Positions 7,504 through 14,986 of a stretch of 64,000 bases of DNA are shown piece after piece. Source of the DNA: Sphingobacterium nematocida (GTDB taxonomy: Bacteria; Bacteroidota; Bacteroidia; Sphingobacteriales; Sphingobacteriaceae); contig NZ_FUZF01000001.1 of NCBI RefSeq assembly GCF_900168125.1, positions 124,001 through 188,000 on the forward strand. Reading direction: 5' to 3'. The notes beneath the pieces were generated by a model, which saw only the letters and a program-made list of their open reading frames with translations, ran no database searches and was not told where the DNA came from. Every line of letters starts with the position of its first letter. Position 1 is the stretch's first letter. Both the position numbers and the translations under genes were made by a program.

Positions 7504-8247
7504 CTATTTTAGTAAATTAAGATCCTTCAAGACCTGATCTTTATAAGTTGGTGATAGCGGCGCCTCGGGCAACTGACATCCATCAACAAGGATGAGTGTG
7601 CCAGGGCTTTGATATTTATCTATTTTCTCTCTAGCCACAATATGGGAGCGATGGATACGGACAAATCGGCCCGGCGGAAGCTCGGCTTCAAAATCACTCA
7701 ACCGGCCAGCCACTTTGTAAATATCATCTGTACAATAAAATAGCGTTTCGTCCGAATCGCCTTTCAATACCTCTATCGTATAAAATGGGATGTACTTAGA
7801 CACTTTATCGTTACGGAAATTCACGCGCAAGCCTCCTTCTTTCATTTTAATCGCGTCTTCTCGGATCTTCTGCGCCAACTCTTGATCGCGAATGGATGCC
7901 AAGCGGAGGTCCACGTTGACCGTGAATTCTTCTGGCTTAAAAGGCTTAAGTATATAGTTTGGTACATTCAACATCGATGTCTGGTCTACATAATCATTAT
8001 AGGCCGAACAACAGATGTAATGGTAAGAGGGACCTAGCGCTTTTATAAACTCAGGGCCACTCATCCCTTCCATCGTCATATCCACAAATATGAGTTTGAC
8101 ATCCAGATCGGGGATCATATCCAGCGCATCCAAGGGATCGGTAGCTGTCCCCACGATTAATAGGTCGTCACGGAGCTCGGCATGTTGCTGTACGATGGCT
8201 ATCGCCATTGCTTCGTCATCCAGAATAAAAGTTCGTATTCTTTCCAT
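7504..8247 (-). CDS. LytTR-family response regulator
   Basis: The 247-residue protein starts with a receiver domain: acidic pocket LDDE (residues 9-12), phospho-acceptor Asp56 in LIFVDMTM, and the conserved Lys in YILKPFKPEEF. The C-terminal half is a LytTR DNA-binding domain with IEVLKGDSDETLFYC and GRFVRIHRSHIVA. It is partnered with the sensor kinase that ends 3 bases upstream. LytTR regulators usually bind short imperfect direct repeats upstream of target genes. Its targets here are likely local, but no clear LytTR site pair was recognised. Confidence 0.9.
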   Translation of the reverse strand: MERIRTFILDDEAMAIAIVQQHAELRDDLLIVGTATDPLDALDMIPDLDVKLIFVDMTMEGMSGPEFIKALGPSYHYICCSAYNDYVDQTSMLNVPNYILKPFKPEEFTVNVDLRLASIRDQELAQKIREDAIKMKEGGLRVNFRNDKVSKYIPFYTIEVLKGDSDETLFYCTDDIYKVAGRLSDFEAELPPGRFVRIHRSHIVAREKIDKYQSPGTLILVDGCQLPEAPLSPTYKDQVLKDLNLLK

Positions 8248-8250
8248 GTT

Positions 8251-9336
8251 TTAGTATTGATAAAGGATTAAATCTACATTAAAGCAATTTTCATCATCCA
8301 CCCAAGTATTGAGCTGGTATTTATCAGCGAAGAGCAACTCTAGGCGACGCCTGCAATTGATCAATCCGATGCCGTTCCGTTCCTTTCGCTGCGACTGTGG
8401 ATCTATTTTGTTTTTCAAATAATAGCCTACATGACCTTCGGTCAGTTTACGTTGGATGACAATAGGATCTACCCCCTTTCGGTACATACCATGCGTAAAC
8501 ATATTCTCTACCCGATCCAGCAGTACCGCTGGTACAATACGCTGTCCGCACACCTGCCCATCGGTAGAGAACCGAATATCCGCATGTGGTTGTTGCCACT
8601 TCATAATCTCGAGGTAAGCGTTTAGCGCTTCTATTTCTTTTGCCTCATCCATGATCGCATTCTCGTTTTTCGTACTCTCCAGTTTGTAGCGCACCAGATA
8701 AGACAAATTGGTCAATTGTGCAGCAAGGCCCGGATTTGAAGGGTATGCAGCCCCTACCATATTGTTTAATGTATTATGTAAAAAGTGTGGATGCATCTGT
8801 GCCGAAAGAAACCCCACTTCAAGCGCCCTCGCTTCTCGTTCTTTCACTAGTAAAAGATCCTTCATTTCTATTTCTTGCTGATACTTTGCTTCTTTCTCCC
8901 GCCATAATTCTTCCTGTGCATTTTTGTGCCGTATGTGGTAATAGATAAATCCCGCAAAAATCATAGCGCCCAAATACCTATTAAAGACCAACAGCACCGT
9001 GCGTAAAGGAACCGATACATTATCTTCCCAATACAAAAAGGCTCTTGATTCGGGCGCTATGAGATACAAAACCCAGAGTACCACGAGTAAAGAAACTACG
9101 GTGGACGCGAGGATGATCAGGAATTTCAACACTTTATTTGCCGTCTCCATCGTGTAGTGATACACCAACAACAGGGCGTTCAAAAAGAACCACAATAAGC
9201 CCAGGTGTATGATTTGGTACATTACATTGTTTTTATCATTCGCCATATAATTCATTGCAAGCGTCAGCATGATGTAGAAAGGCATAATTTGCTTTTGTAA
9301 GCGGAGGCTATTCTTCCACAGGTATTTAAGTTTCAT
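8251..9336 (-). CDS. LytS-type sensor histidine kinase
   Basis: The 361-residue protein has about four hydrophobic segments in residues 15-135 with no large extracytoplasmic domain. A short coiled coil follows (EELWREKEAKYQQEIEMKD), then the His_kinase domain with QMHPHFLHNTLN (His184 is the likely phosphorylated residue). A weak N-box (LLDRVENMFTHGM) and a glycine box (GIGLINCRRRLELLF) follow. The small sensor region implies that it detects a signal in or near the membrane. It forms a two-component pair with the LytTR regulator 3 bases downstream. Confidence 0.88.
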   Translation of the reverse strand: MKLKYLWKNSLRLQKQIMPFYIMLTLAMNYMANDKNNVMYQIIHLGLLWFFLNALLLVYHYTMETANKVLKFLIILASTVVSLLVVLWVLYLIAPESRAFLYWEDNVSVPLRTVLLVFNRYLGAMIFAGFIYYHIRHKNAQEELWREKEAKYQQEIEMKDLLLVKEREARALEVGFLSAQMHPHFLHNTLNNMVGAAYPSNPGLAAQLTNLSYLVRYKLESTKNENAIMDEAKEIEALNAYLEIMKWQQPHADIRFSTDGQVCGQRIVPAVLLDRVENMFTHGMYRKGVDPIVIQRKLTEGHVGYYLKNKIDPQSQRKERNGIGLINCRRRLELLFADKYQLNTWVDDENCFNVDLILYQY

Positions 9337-9365
9337 ATGTAAATAATTTGACTTTTATCTGTCAT

Positions 9366-9412
9366 ATGGAATACTCATGGGGGTTGTGCTTCGCTAAACA
9401 TGAGTATTTCAT
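9366..9412. promoter_or_regulatory. Long inverted repeat between acyltransferase and kinase genes
   Basis: Fourteen-base arms (ATGGAATACTCATG and CATGAGTATTTCAT) pair at 13 of 14 positions around a 19-base loop. There is no T run, so it is not a classical terminator. It lies in the 140-base gap between the acyltransferase stop and the kinase start, and could be an operator or an attenuating hairpin. Confidence 0.55.
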
Positions 9413-9476
9413 AAGATTTGGTTAGGTATAAAATCAGAAGATAACAAATAACCTAAAGAAACCCAAATAAAAAAAC

Positions 9477-10499
9477 TTATAACCAGCTACTTTTCAACAC
9501 CTTAAACTCTTCTATGTCCATAGGATAAACTTTGTAACTCCACTTCTCCAGTAAATAACCCGACGTATCCAATTGGAGCAAACCGTAGCACTCGTGCCAT
9601 TCCAAACCGTCTAAAAAGGCGTTGTTGCCGATAGGCTGCTCTGCGGCCAAAAACCGATGCAGCATATTCCAGTTGGTCCACTGCTCGGGCCAATGCAGGA
9701 CAAACCTGCCGAGAAAAGCGAAGAGCCGATCGGAAGCACTTTGTATGAAAGTATGTCTATCTTTAAACGCCGCAGCATAGATCGGTTTATCCATCTCGAT
9801 GGATATGCTGTCGGCACCACGACGCAAGAGCACCGGATATATAGGCAATTGAAAATAGCTCGCCAAGGCCGCAGCCCCCTTCGCCACGCGGATCTCCTGC
9901 CCCAGATAACTCAACTGAATGGTCCGCTCAGGCACCGATAGGTCGATTCCCTCCATGCCGTCTATGTATAGCAACATATGGTAGCCTTCCTCCAATAAGC
10001 GATACATCTTACGTAAAGAAGAGGGTTGTTGGGCATCCAATAGCTGAAAGCGGTTATTTTGCGCGGCCTTCTTCAGACGCTTCATCAAGGCTGGGTATCT
10101 ATACGACCATTCTTTGAGCGACTGCGGGCCCACCAGCAGCACATAAGGAATGTTTGCGTTGATCAGTATATAGTTAATCAATTGAAATGGTCCAAAATGG
10201 TAGGTAGCAATAATCCCCTTCTCTCCCGATACCCTATGTACAAAATCCGGCAGTCCATCTATGGGCAATGGGTAGTCCCCTTCGAATAACCGGATATCAT
10301 TTCCATTCAGGTACTGCTGTCCTTTGTACTGTTGGTACAATGACAGATGCCTATGGGGTGGCATATTTGGTAAGAAATTAAGTAAATTGGCAGACATCAT
10401 CGTATAACTATTCAGATTTTTGGGATTATCCCAGTCTATAGCTTCTGTTAAAGGTTTGGACCCATAGCCCAAACCTTTATTAGCGATTTCTATGCTCAT
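9477..10499 (-). CDS. LpxL/HtrB-like acyltransferase (LPLAT superfamily)
   Basis: The 340-residue protein has the architecture of LpxL/HtrB-type acyltransferases: GIIATYHFGPFQ around residues 95-106, ending the first strand-helix unit, then LLYIDGMEG, and RVAKGAAALASYFQLPIYPVLLRR. In this family H-x4-D/E is the catalytic dyad; here His101 is followed at +5 by Gln106, so the acid is not conserved. There is no N-terminal membrane anchor of the kind usual in lipid A acyltransferases. About 50 extra residues at the C-terminus (WHECYGLLQLD...WSYKVYPMD) match nothing I know. Its ATG overlaps the TGA of a 59-residue ORF, so the short ORF product may be its substrate or partner. Confidence 0.7.
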   Translation of the reverse strand: MSIEIANKGLGYGSKPLTEAIDWDNPKNLNSYTMMSANLLNFLPNMPPHRHLSLYQQYKGQQYLNGNDIRLFEGDYPLPIDGLPDFVHRVSGEKGIIATYHFGPFQLINYILINANIPYVLLVGPQSLKEWSYRYPALMKRLKKAAQNNRFQLLDAQQPSSLRKMYRLLEEGYHMLLYIDGMEGIDLSVPERTIQLSYLGQEIRVAKGAAALASYFQLPIYPVLLRRGADSISIEMDKPIYAAAFKDRHTFIQSASDRLFAFLGRFVLHWPEQWTNWNMLHRFLAAEQPIGNNAFLDGLEWHECYGLLQLDTSGYLLEKWSYKVYPMDIEEFKVLKSSWL

Positions 10500-10675
10500 C
10501 GATCCATAGGTATAGGATCCATTCCCGGCAGAATAACGTCGCAGATGTCGCTACTCTCCATAAACCATGTAGGCTTTGATCCCAACGAAAAGGGTGAACC
10601 TTCCACATTGGCCGTCGTCTTTCTGATGATACCACCGATCACGCTTTGCGGTGCATTTAACTTTACTTTGTGCAT
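10496..10675 (-). CDS. Small ORF, 59 residues, coupled to the acyltransferase; candidate peptide precursor
   Basis: An ATG at 10675-10673 opens a 59-codon frame whose TGA overlaps the acyltransferase ATG (ATGA). The product begins MHKVKLNAPQSVIGGIIRK, has a Gly-Gly at 14-15, a polar middle, one cysteine (Cys45) and a hydrophobic proline-rich end (DVILPGMDPIPMDR). There is no signal peptide and no recognised family. The length, the GG after a short leader-like segment, and the coupling to a modifying-type enzyme resemble a ribosomally made peptide precursor. Alternatives are a small protein partner of the enzyme or a leader peptide. The palindrome at 10702-10715 lies just upstream. Confidence 0.55.
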   Translation of the reverse strand: MHKVKLNAPQSVIGGIIRKTTANVEGSPFSLGSKPTWFMESSDICDVILPGMDPIPMDR

Positions 10676-10701
10676 TATTTAAAAATTTTAATTAAACAAA
10701 A

Positions 10702-10715
10702 GTTGAGCGCTCAAC
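10702..10715. promoter_or_regulatory. Perfect 14-bp palindrome, probable operator
   Basis: GTTGAGCGCTCAAC is its own reverse complement. It lies 27-40 bases upstream of the ATG of the small peptide gene, in the divergent region with the AraC gene, where a regulator would be expected to bind. The AT-rich flanks have none of the stem-loop layout of a terminator. Confidence 0.55.
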
Positions 10716-10981
10716 CGTTTTTAGATCTAAAGCCAAACTAGCAAAGCGCTGTCTGACGCGAAGAATTTATCCACGAATGCCCCCGAAAAATCCACGAATC
10801 GGTATTTTTTATTTCTTTTTGCACCTAAAGTCACCCTCTTCTTACCTTGATTATCCAGTATTATTAATAAATACCCCGATCAAAATGGCCGGCAGATGTC
10901 ACCACTGTCACTTGACCACTATAGACAAACCCTTTTTATTTGTGGGTTTTAAACACCAAGACCAAACTTTAAACCTTAAGA

Positions 10982-11992
10982 ATGATGAAGCGATCTGTAC
11001 TATCTAAACTTCGGCACATCCTGGACAAAGTCGCGAGCGCCCATTGCCTGGAACAGCTTGAAGCCAGTTTGATACTCCGTGATAGCGAAACCAGCTATTG
11101 GAAACGTGGCGCAGATGAGGCCATACTACAAGAGTTTGATACGCTGGAAGTATTTTTGAGCTGTCTGGACACGCTATTCGTTGAAGCGCGTACGATTCCG
11201 ATCAAGGTTAAGCTACACGACATCCATGTACTGTACGTCCTCGAGGCCAGCGCTGCTATCCATCTACACGATGCACAGGGCCGTCTGATCAGCCAACAGC
11301 TCTGCGGCCGTGGTATGTACTACTACCTCCCGCCGGGTAGATATACCGTAACGATACCCGCAGGAAAAAGCCAGCTCTTTGGCTACTATTTCCGGAGCAA
11401 AACATTTCGGAAGAAAAACAAAGAGCCCTATGTATTCTTACACAGCCTATTGCAGGCCCGGCGAGCACAGCTGCCGGAAGTGGTGGTGAGCAGAGATTTT
11501 AAGGTTGGCAAACGCACGAGGATGTATATACATGCGCTGTGCCGGGGCTTGAAAAAAAGAAAACTGAAAAATGAAAGTTTCGTCTTCGGTATTATCCACG
11601 ATCTTATCGACCTATCGGCCGAGAAGATATCGGAAGAGGAAACCAAAATGAGCTATGATCTCAAAATAGCGACACAGGCGCGCAAACTATTGGCTATGTA
11701 TATCGAAGAAAAGGGCCAAGAAGCGCAAATCATTGTGCTAGCCGATGATCTAAAGCTGGATATAGACACCGTAAACCGCTATCATAAGCTACATTTTGGC
11801 AAATGCCTGCGGGAGCTGCGCACGGAACTACTTTTGGCACGGGCCAAAAGCCTGCTTGCATCGGGCATGAGCCCTACCGGGACAGCTTATGAACTCCGTT
11901 ACAGTTCGCTAGACGCATTCGGTCGTTTTTTCAAGAAGTATAGTAAACAAACTGCTAGTGGATATATACAGACACTCCTAACAGACCTTTAA
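10982..11992 (+). CDS. AraC-family transcriptional regulator
   Basis: In this 336-residue protein the last ~100 residues form the double helix-turn-helix of AraC proteins: IIVLADDLKLDIDTVNRYHKLHFG, then RAKSLLASGMSPTGTAYELRYSSLDAFGRFFKKY. The N-terminal 200 residues are probably the sensing half, with a beta-rich part (VHVLYVLEASAAIHLHDAQG-like strands, then GRYTVTIPAGKSQLFGYYF). It is transcribed divergently from the peptide/acyltransferase operon about 300 bases away, so it may control that operon. The ligand is unknown. Confidence 0.85.
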   Translation: MMKRSVLSKLRHILDKVASAHCLEQLEASLILRDSETSYWKRGADEAILQEFDTLEVFLSCLDTLFVEARTIPIKVKLHDIHVLYVLEASAAIHLHDAQGRLISQQLCGRGMYYYLPPGRYTVTIPAGKSQLFGYYFRSKTFRKKNKEPYVFLHSLLQARRAQLPEVVVSRDFKVGKRTRMYIHALCRGLKKRKLKNESFVFGIIHDLIDLSAEKISEEETKMSYDLKIATQARKLLAMYIEEKGQEAQIIVLADDLKLDIDTVNRYHKLHFGKCLRELRTELLLARAKSLLASGMSPTGTAYELRYSSLDAFGRFFKKYSKQTASGYIQTLLTDL

Positions 11993-12074
11993 CTTCCACT
12001 TTCAACGTTGTAGCCCAATAACCCTGTCGGATCGTGAAATCGTAAGCTGTCGGTCCGCCTGCTATTCGGCCTCC

Positions 12075-12082
12075 TACCTTTG
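12075..12082 (+). promoter_or_regulatory. Probable Bacteroidota -7 promoter element
   Basis: TACCTTTG fits the Bacteroidota housekeeping -7 consensus TAnnTTTG exactly and ends 22 bases before the ATG at 12105. A good -33 TTTG was not found at the usual spacing, so the call is tentative. Confidence 0.4.
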
Positions 12083-12104
12083 GTATATAAATACGGTGGA
12101 AGTC

Positions 12105-12917
12105 ATGATTATAAGACAAACATATCTAGAAAGCGAAGTGCTCTATCAGGTGATGGAACGCTTATATCTACAGCTTAAGGAAATGATGCAGGAGCTAGCT
12201 CCCGAGGGGTGGCACAATAGTCCCTATCACTTTCCATTTGAACTAATCGAAGGCGAGGGCGAGGTTCTTTACAACGGCTACCAAATGGTAGCTCAAGCCT
12301 ATGAACAACAATTTGGGCGTTGCCCCCGAAGGTATCTAGAAGAAGCAACAAAGACGATGAATATGGTCTGTAAGGCCAATCCTCATGAGACCCGTATAGG
12401 CGAAATGGTGTATCTGATCGAATTTGCACTGGTACGATTGACACAAAATGGGCTATTATTCAAGGGTAGTGATCCTGCTACCTATTATGTCATTGACGAG
12501 TTTGATATCGCAGAACAAAGCTACCTCCTCGGTATAGAACTGACACTCCCTGGTATAGCTTTCTGCAATATACCTCTTCTGAGCCCTGCAAGACATGAAC
12601 TGTTATTTCATCTTGATCTCAGCGTCTTGTATACACACCTACTCAAGGCATTCGCGCAGCTACATTACGATTGGCGATACTATAACGAAGCGCTAAAAAT
12701 GCAATGGATACGCTGGCGAATAGCGAAGATTGTAAACCGGAATGATGGAGAAAACAGTCAACAGAGCCTTTGGATCCAAGTCAAGGAATCGATAGCCAGC
12801 ATAGAGCGGGCACAGCCACCAAACGAGGTGATTGCCTACATGGGTACACACGATAAACTGCCTGTTGGCTATCCGCCTACGATGGAAGATCTTGAATATA
12901 TAAGCAGAATAACTTGA
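12105..12917 (+). CDS. Unrecognised helical protein, about 270 residues
   Basis: No family is recognised. The ATG at 12105 (MIIRQTYLESEVLYQVM) is used; a GTG at 12096 in frame is the alternative. The protein is soluble, alpha-helical and rich in aromatic residues, with an acidic central part (YYVIDEFDIAEQSYLLGIEL) and a basic helix (ALKMQWIRWRIAKIVNR). It has no signal peptide and no membrane helix. It resembles the RteC-like protein of this window only in overall size and helical content. It lies 112 bases after the AraC gene on the same strand and may be co-regulated with it. Confidence 0.6.
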   Translation: MIIRQTYLESEVLYQVMERLYLQLKEMMQELAPEGWHNSPYHFPFELIEGEGEVLYNGYQMVAQAYEQQFGRCPRRYLEEATKTMNMVCKANPHETRIGEMVYLIEFALVRLTQNGLLFKGSDPATYYVIDEFDIAEQSYLLGIELTLPGIAFCNIPLLSPARHELLFHLDLSVLYTHLLKAFAQLHYDWRYYNEALKMQWIRWRIAKIVNRNDGENSQQSLWIQVKESIASIERAQPPNEVIAYMGTHDKLPVGYPPTMEDLEYISRIT

Positions 12918-12968
12918 TACCCCTTGTCATTGATTACTTGTCACTGACTACATATACAGCGAATCTCG

Positions 12969-12981
12969 GTGGCTAGGCCAC
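12969..12981. terminator. Short hairpin after the unrecognised gene
   Basis: GTGGC and GCCAC pair around a TAG loop within a GC-rich patch about 50 bases downstream of the stop at 12917. There is no T run, so termination is uncertain. Confidence 0.3.
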
Positions 12982-13140
12982 GGGGTGCAGGGCGTGTCGG
13001 CCAAAAGACCCTTCCGACTATCCATGAGATATGTGTTGAGGCATCGTACGAAAAAATCAACAGATCCGGATAGCAAATCCCTCTTAATCTTTCCAGAGGT
13101 AAAAAAGGGAAGAAATTATAAACAACTAAATTATAGCATC

Positions 13141-13539
13141 ATGCTAAACAACATCAAAAAATTTGCAATGGCTTTGGGAGCCTTAACTATTGCATCAGGC
13201 ACTTACCTTTCGGTTCGTGCGCATCAATCATCAGAAGAAAATATTACTGCAAAGGTAGTACTTGCTGATCAGGATTGGCATTTCAATGGAGCTTTAAATC
13301 CAGCAAATAACAATCCGCAGGATTCTTCACAGTATTCACTATTTGCAACAGAGTCTTGTGATAAAAATCCAGAGACAGTATGTATGCTAACTGCCCCGGC
13401 AGACCCTAGTAACTCAAGTATCCCCGACTTGAATCATGTCGTACCGGGCACAGGAGGTAAAACTGTTAAAATTTTAATATCCGAAGCGCTGACTTCTGGC
13501 ACTAGAAATCAAGCCGTTAAAGAATTTCGAAGCGAATAG
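13141..13539 (+). CDS. DUF6520-like secreted peptide with two cysteines
   Basis: The 132-residue protein begins with a clear Sec signal (MLNNIKKFAMALGALTIASG, cleavage probably after VRAHQ or nearby). The mature part is polar and contains two cysteines ten residues apart (ESCDKNPETVCML). This resembles the small DUF6520 proteins of Bacteroidota, which are secreted, contain a cysteine pair and sit near SusCD/TlpA operons. The frame is open upstream to 12985, but that stretch is GC-rich without coding character, and ATG 13141 gives the signal peptide. It is convergent with a SusD/SusC/TlpA operon. The role is unknown; the thioredoxin-like neighbour may act on its disulfide. Confidence 0.65.
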   Translation: MLNNIKKFAMALGALTIASGTYLSVRAHQSSEENITAKVVLADQDWHFNGALNPANNNPQDSSQYSLFATESCDKNPETVCMLTAPADPSNSSIPDLNHVVPGTGGKTVKILISEALTSGTRNQAVKEFRSE

Positions 13540-13567
13540 TAAAAGAGCTTTCCGAAGCGAATAATGG

Positions 13568-13592
13568 AAAATGCGGGCTAGGCCCGCATTTT
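13568..13592. terminator. Bidirectional terminator between DUF6520-like gene and SusD
   Basis: ATGCGGGC (13571-13578) pairs with GCCCGCAT (13582-13589) around a TAG loop, flanked by AAA and TTT, giving a symmetric intrinsic terminator for the two converging genes. Confidence 0.85.
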
Positions 13593-13595
13593 CTC

Positions 13596-14984
13596 TTATC
13601 TTGGGTTTTGAGGCATCCCAGTAAATTCAATCACCTCCCTTGGAATAAGGTAAGTATACCGTTTATCACCAATACCCAACACGTGTTTGACCGTATCGCT
13701 TCCGACCACTTCCAGTCTTTCTATGTCCTTCGCATGTCGAGGTTCCTGATTCAATCTTCGCAGATCAGACCACCTCACCCCTCTTAATAACATCTCTTTA
13801 CGTCGTTCTAAAAGGACGTAATCTAAAAGGTCTTCTTTGTTATCAAAAGTAGGCATCACAAAACCGGACTTATATCTTTTGACCAACAGCTTAGTCAACA
13901 CCTCCACAGATTCCCTTATCTTTCCTGATCTCGCATAGCATTCAGCTAGTGTCAAATAGAGCTCAGGCACAGTCAGTCCGACAAAGGTGCTCTGTATATT
14001 GAACCCCGTATAACTACCTTTGAAAGAATAGCTATCATCGGTTCGCTTATTAAAGAACAGCTTCTTTCTATAGTCATTAACTTGATAACTACTATACAAT
14101 CCGTTATCAATAGTTGCCCGAGATGGATTCAATGGGCTTAAGCCAACACTATTTGCATGATATATAATCTCCTCGTTAAGTATCTTAAATGGTAAAGTGG
14201 CATTGGAATCACAGGTCGCATAATCTATTAACACATCATAATCCTTTAAGGCGAGCTCAGCATTCTCCATGGCATCCTTATACCTTCCCATAATAAGATA
14301 GGTGCGGGATAGCGCAGCATAAGCTGCAGGTCTGGAAGGGCGCATTCTGCTGTCAATCTCAGCTGGTAGTAAAGCTATGGCATCTTTAAGACCTTTTATA
14401 ATATGTTCATAGGTTTCCGTCACCGTACTTCTGCTTGCTTTTTCAGCCACATCGCTACTCATCTTTAAAGGGATGCCCGGTTCTTCATTTTCACCAGTTA
14501 AACGATAAGGCGGGGCAAATACCTGCGCGAGCAAAAGATAAGTATAACACTTAATAAATGAGGCGGATCCTTTAACCATATTATACTTGATTGGATTTTT
14601 TTCATCGATGCGATCTATATAATCCAACACCGTATTTCCTACAAAAACAGGGATATAGGGTCTTTTCCATTGCGTGTTCATTGTTAAAGTGGTGTATTCC
14701 GGAAATTTATTCCAAAAATATAGATCCTTCTCAAAGCTTTGTAAGCTATTCGCAACAGAGGGCAGTAGGTAATAATCGTCGGTACCAACCTCTAGTAAGC
14801 CAGGCCCCATTCCGGTATTAACACTACCATTATCATCCATCAAAGCCTGTAGGTCATCGTAGGTTTTTGGCAGCATTAATGACATCGTGCTCTTTTCATC
14901 CAAAAACTTATCACAACCATAGAAGACTGAAGAAAGTAATAGCATAGTGATGCTCCCTATTTTATATAATGCATATTTTGTCAT
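13596..14984 (-). CDS. SusD/RagB-like outer-membrane lipoprotein
   Basis: This 462-residue protein has a lipoprotein signal ending in SSVFYGC (Cys24), followed by DKFLDEKS, the usual opening of SusD proteins. It ends with the SusD C-terminal part (EVLTKLLVKRY, then LLDYVLLERRKEMLLRGVRWSDLRRLN, then YLIPREVIEFTGMPQNPR). SusD caps the SusC channel at the cell surface and binds the substrate. It starts 3 bases after SusC. The substrate is unknown, as no degradative enzyme is nearby; the TlpA partner argues for a peptide or thiol-related ligand. Confidence 0.9.
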   Translation of the reverse strand: MTKYALYKIGSITMLLLSSVFYGCDKFLDEKSTMSLMLPKTYDDLQALMDDNGSVNTGMGPGLLEVGTDDYYLLPSVANSLQSFEKDLYFWNKFPEYTTLTMNTQWKRPYIPVFVGNTVLDYIDRIDEKNPIKYNMVKGSASFIKCYTYLLLAQVFAPPYRLTGENEEPGIPLKMSSDVAEKASRSTVTETYEHIIKGLKDAIALLPAEIDSRMRPSRPAAYAALSRTYLIMGRYKDAMENAELALKDYDVLIDYATCDSNATLPFKILNEEIIYHANSVGLSPLNPSRATIDNGLYSSYQVNDYRKKLFFNKRTDDSYSFKGSYTGFNIQSTFVGLTVPELYLTLAECYARSGKIRESVEVLTKLLVKRYKSGFVMPTFDNKEDLLDYVLLERRKEMLLRGVRWSDLRRLNQEPRHAKDIERLEVVGSDTVKHVLGIGDKRYTYLIPREVIEFTGMPQNPR

Positions 14985-14986
14985 GG

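Noticed and set aside
12985..13140. Upstream extension of the DUF6520-like protein
   Set aside because: The added residues lack coding character and hide the signal peptide, which begins at ATG 13141.
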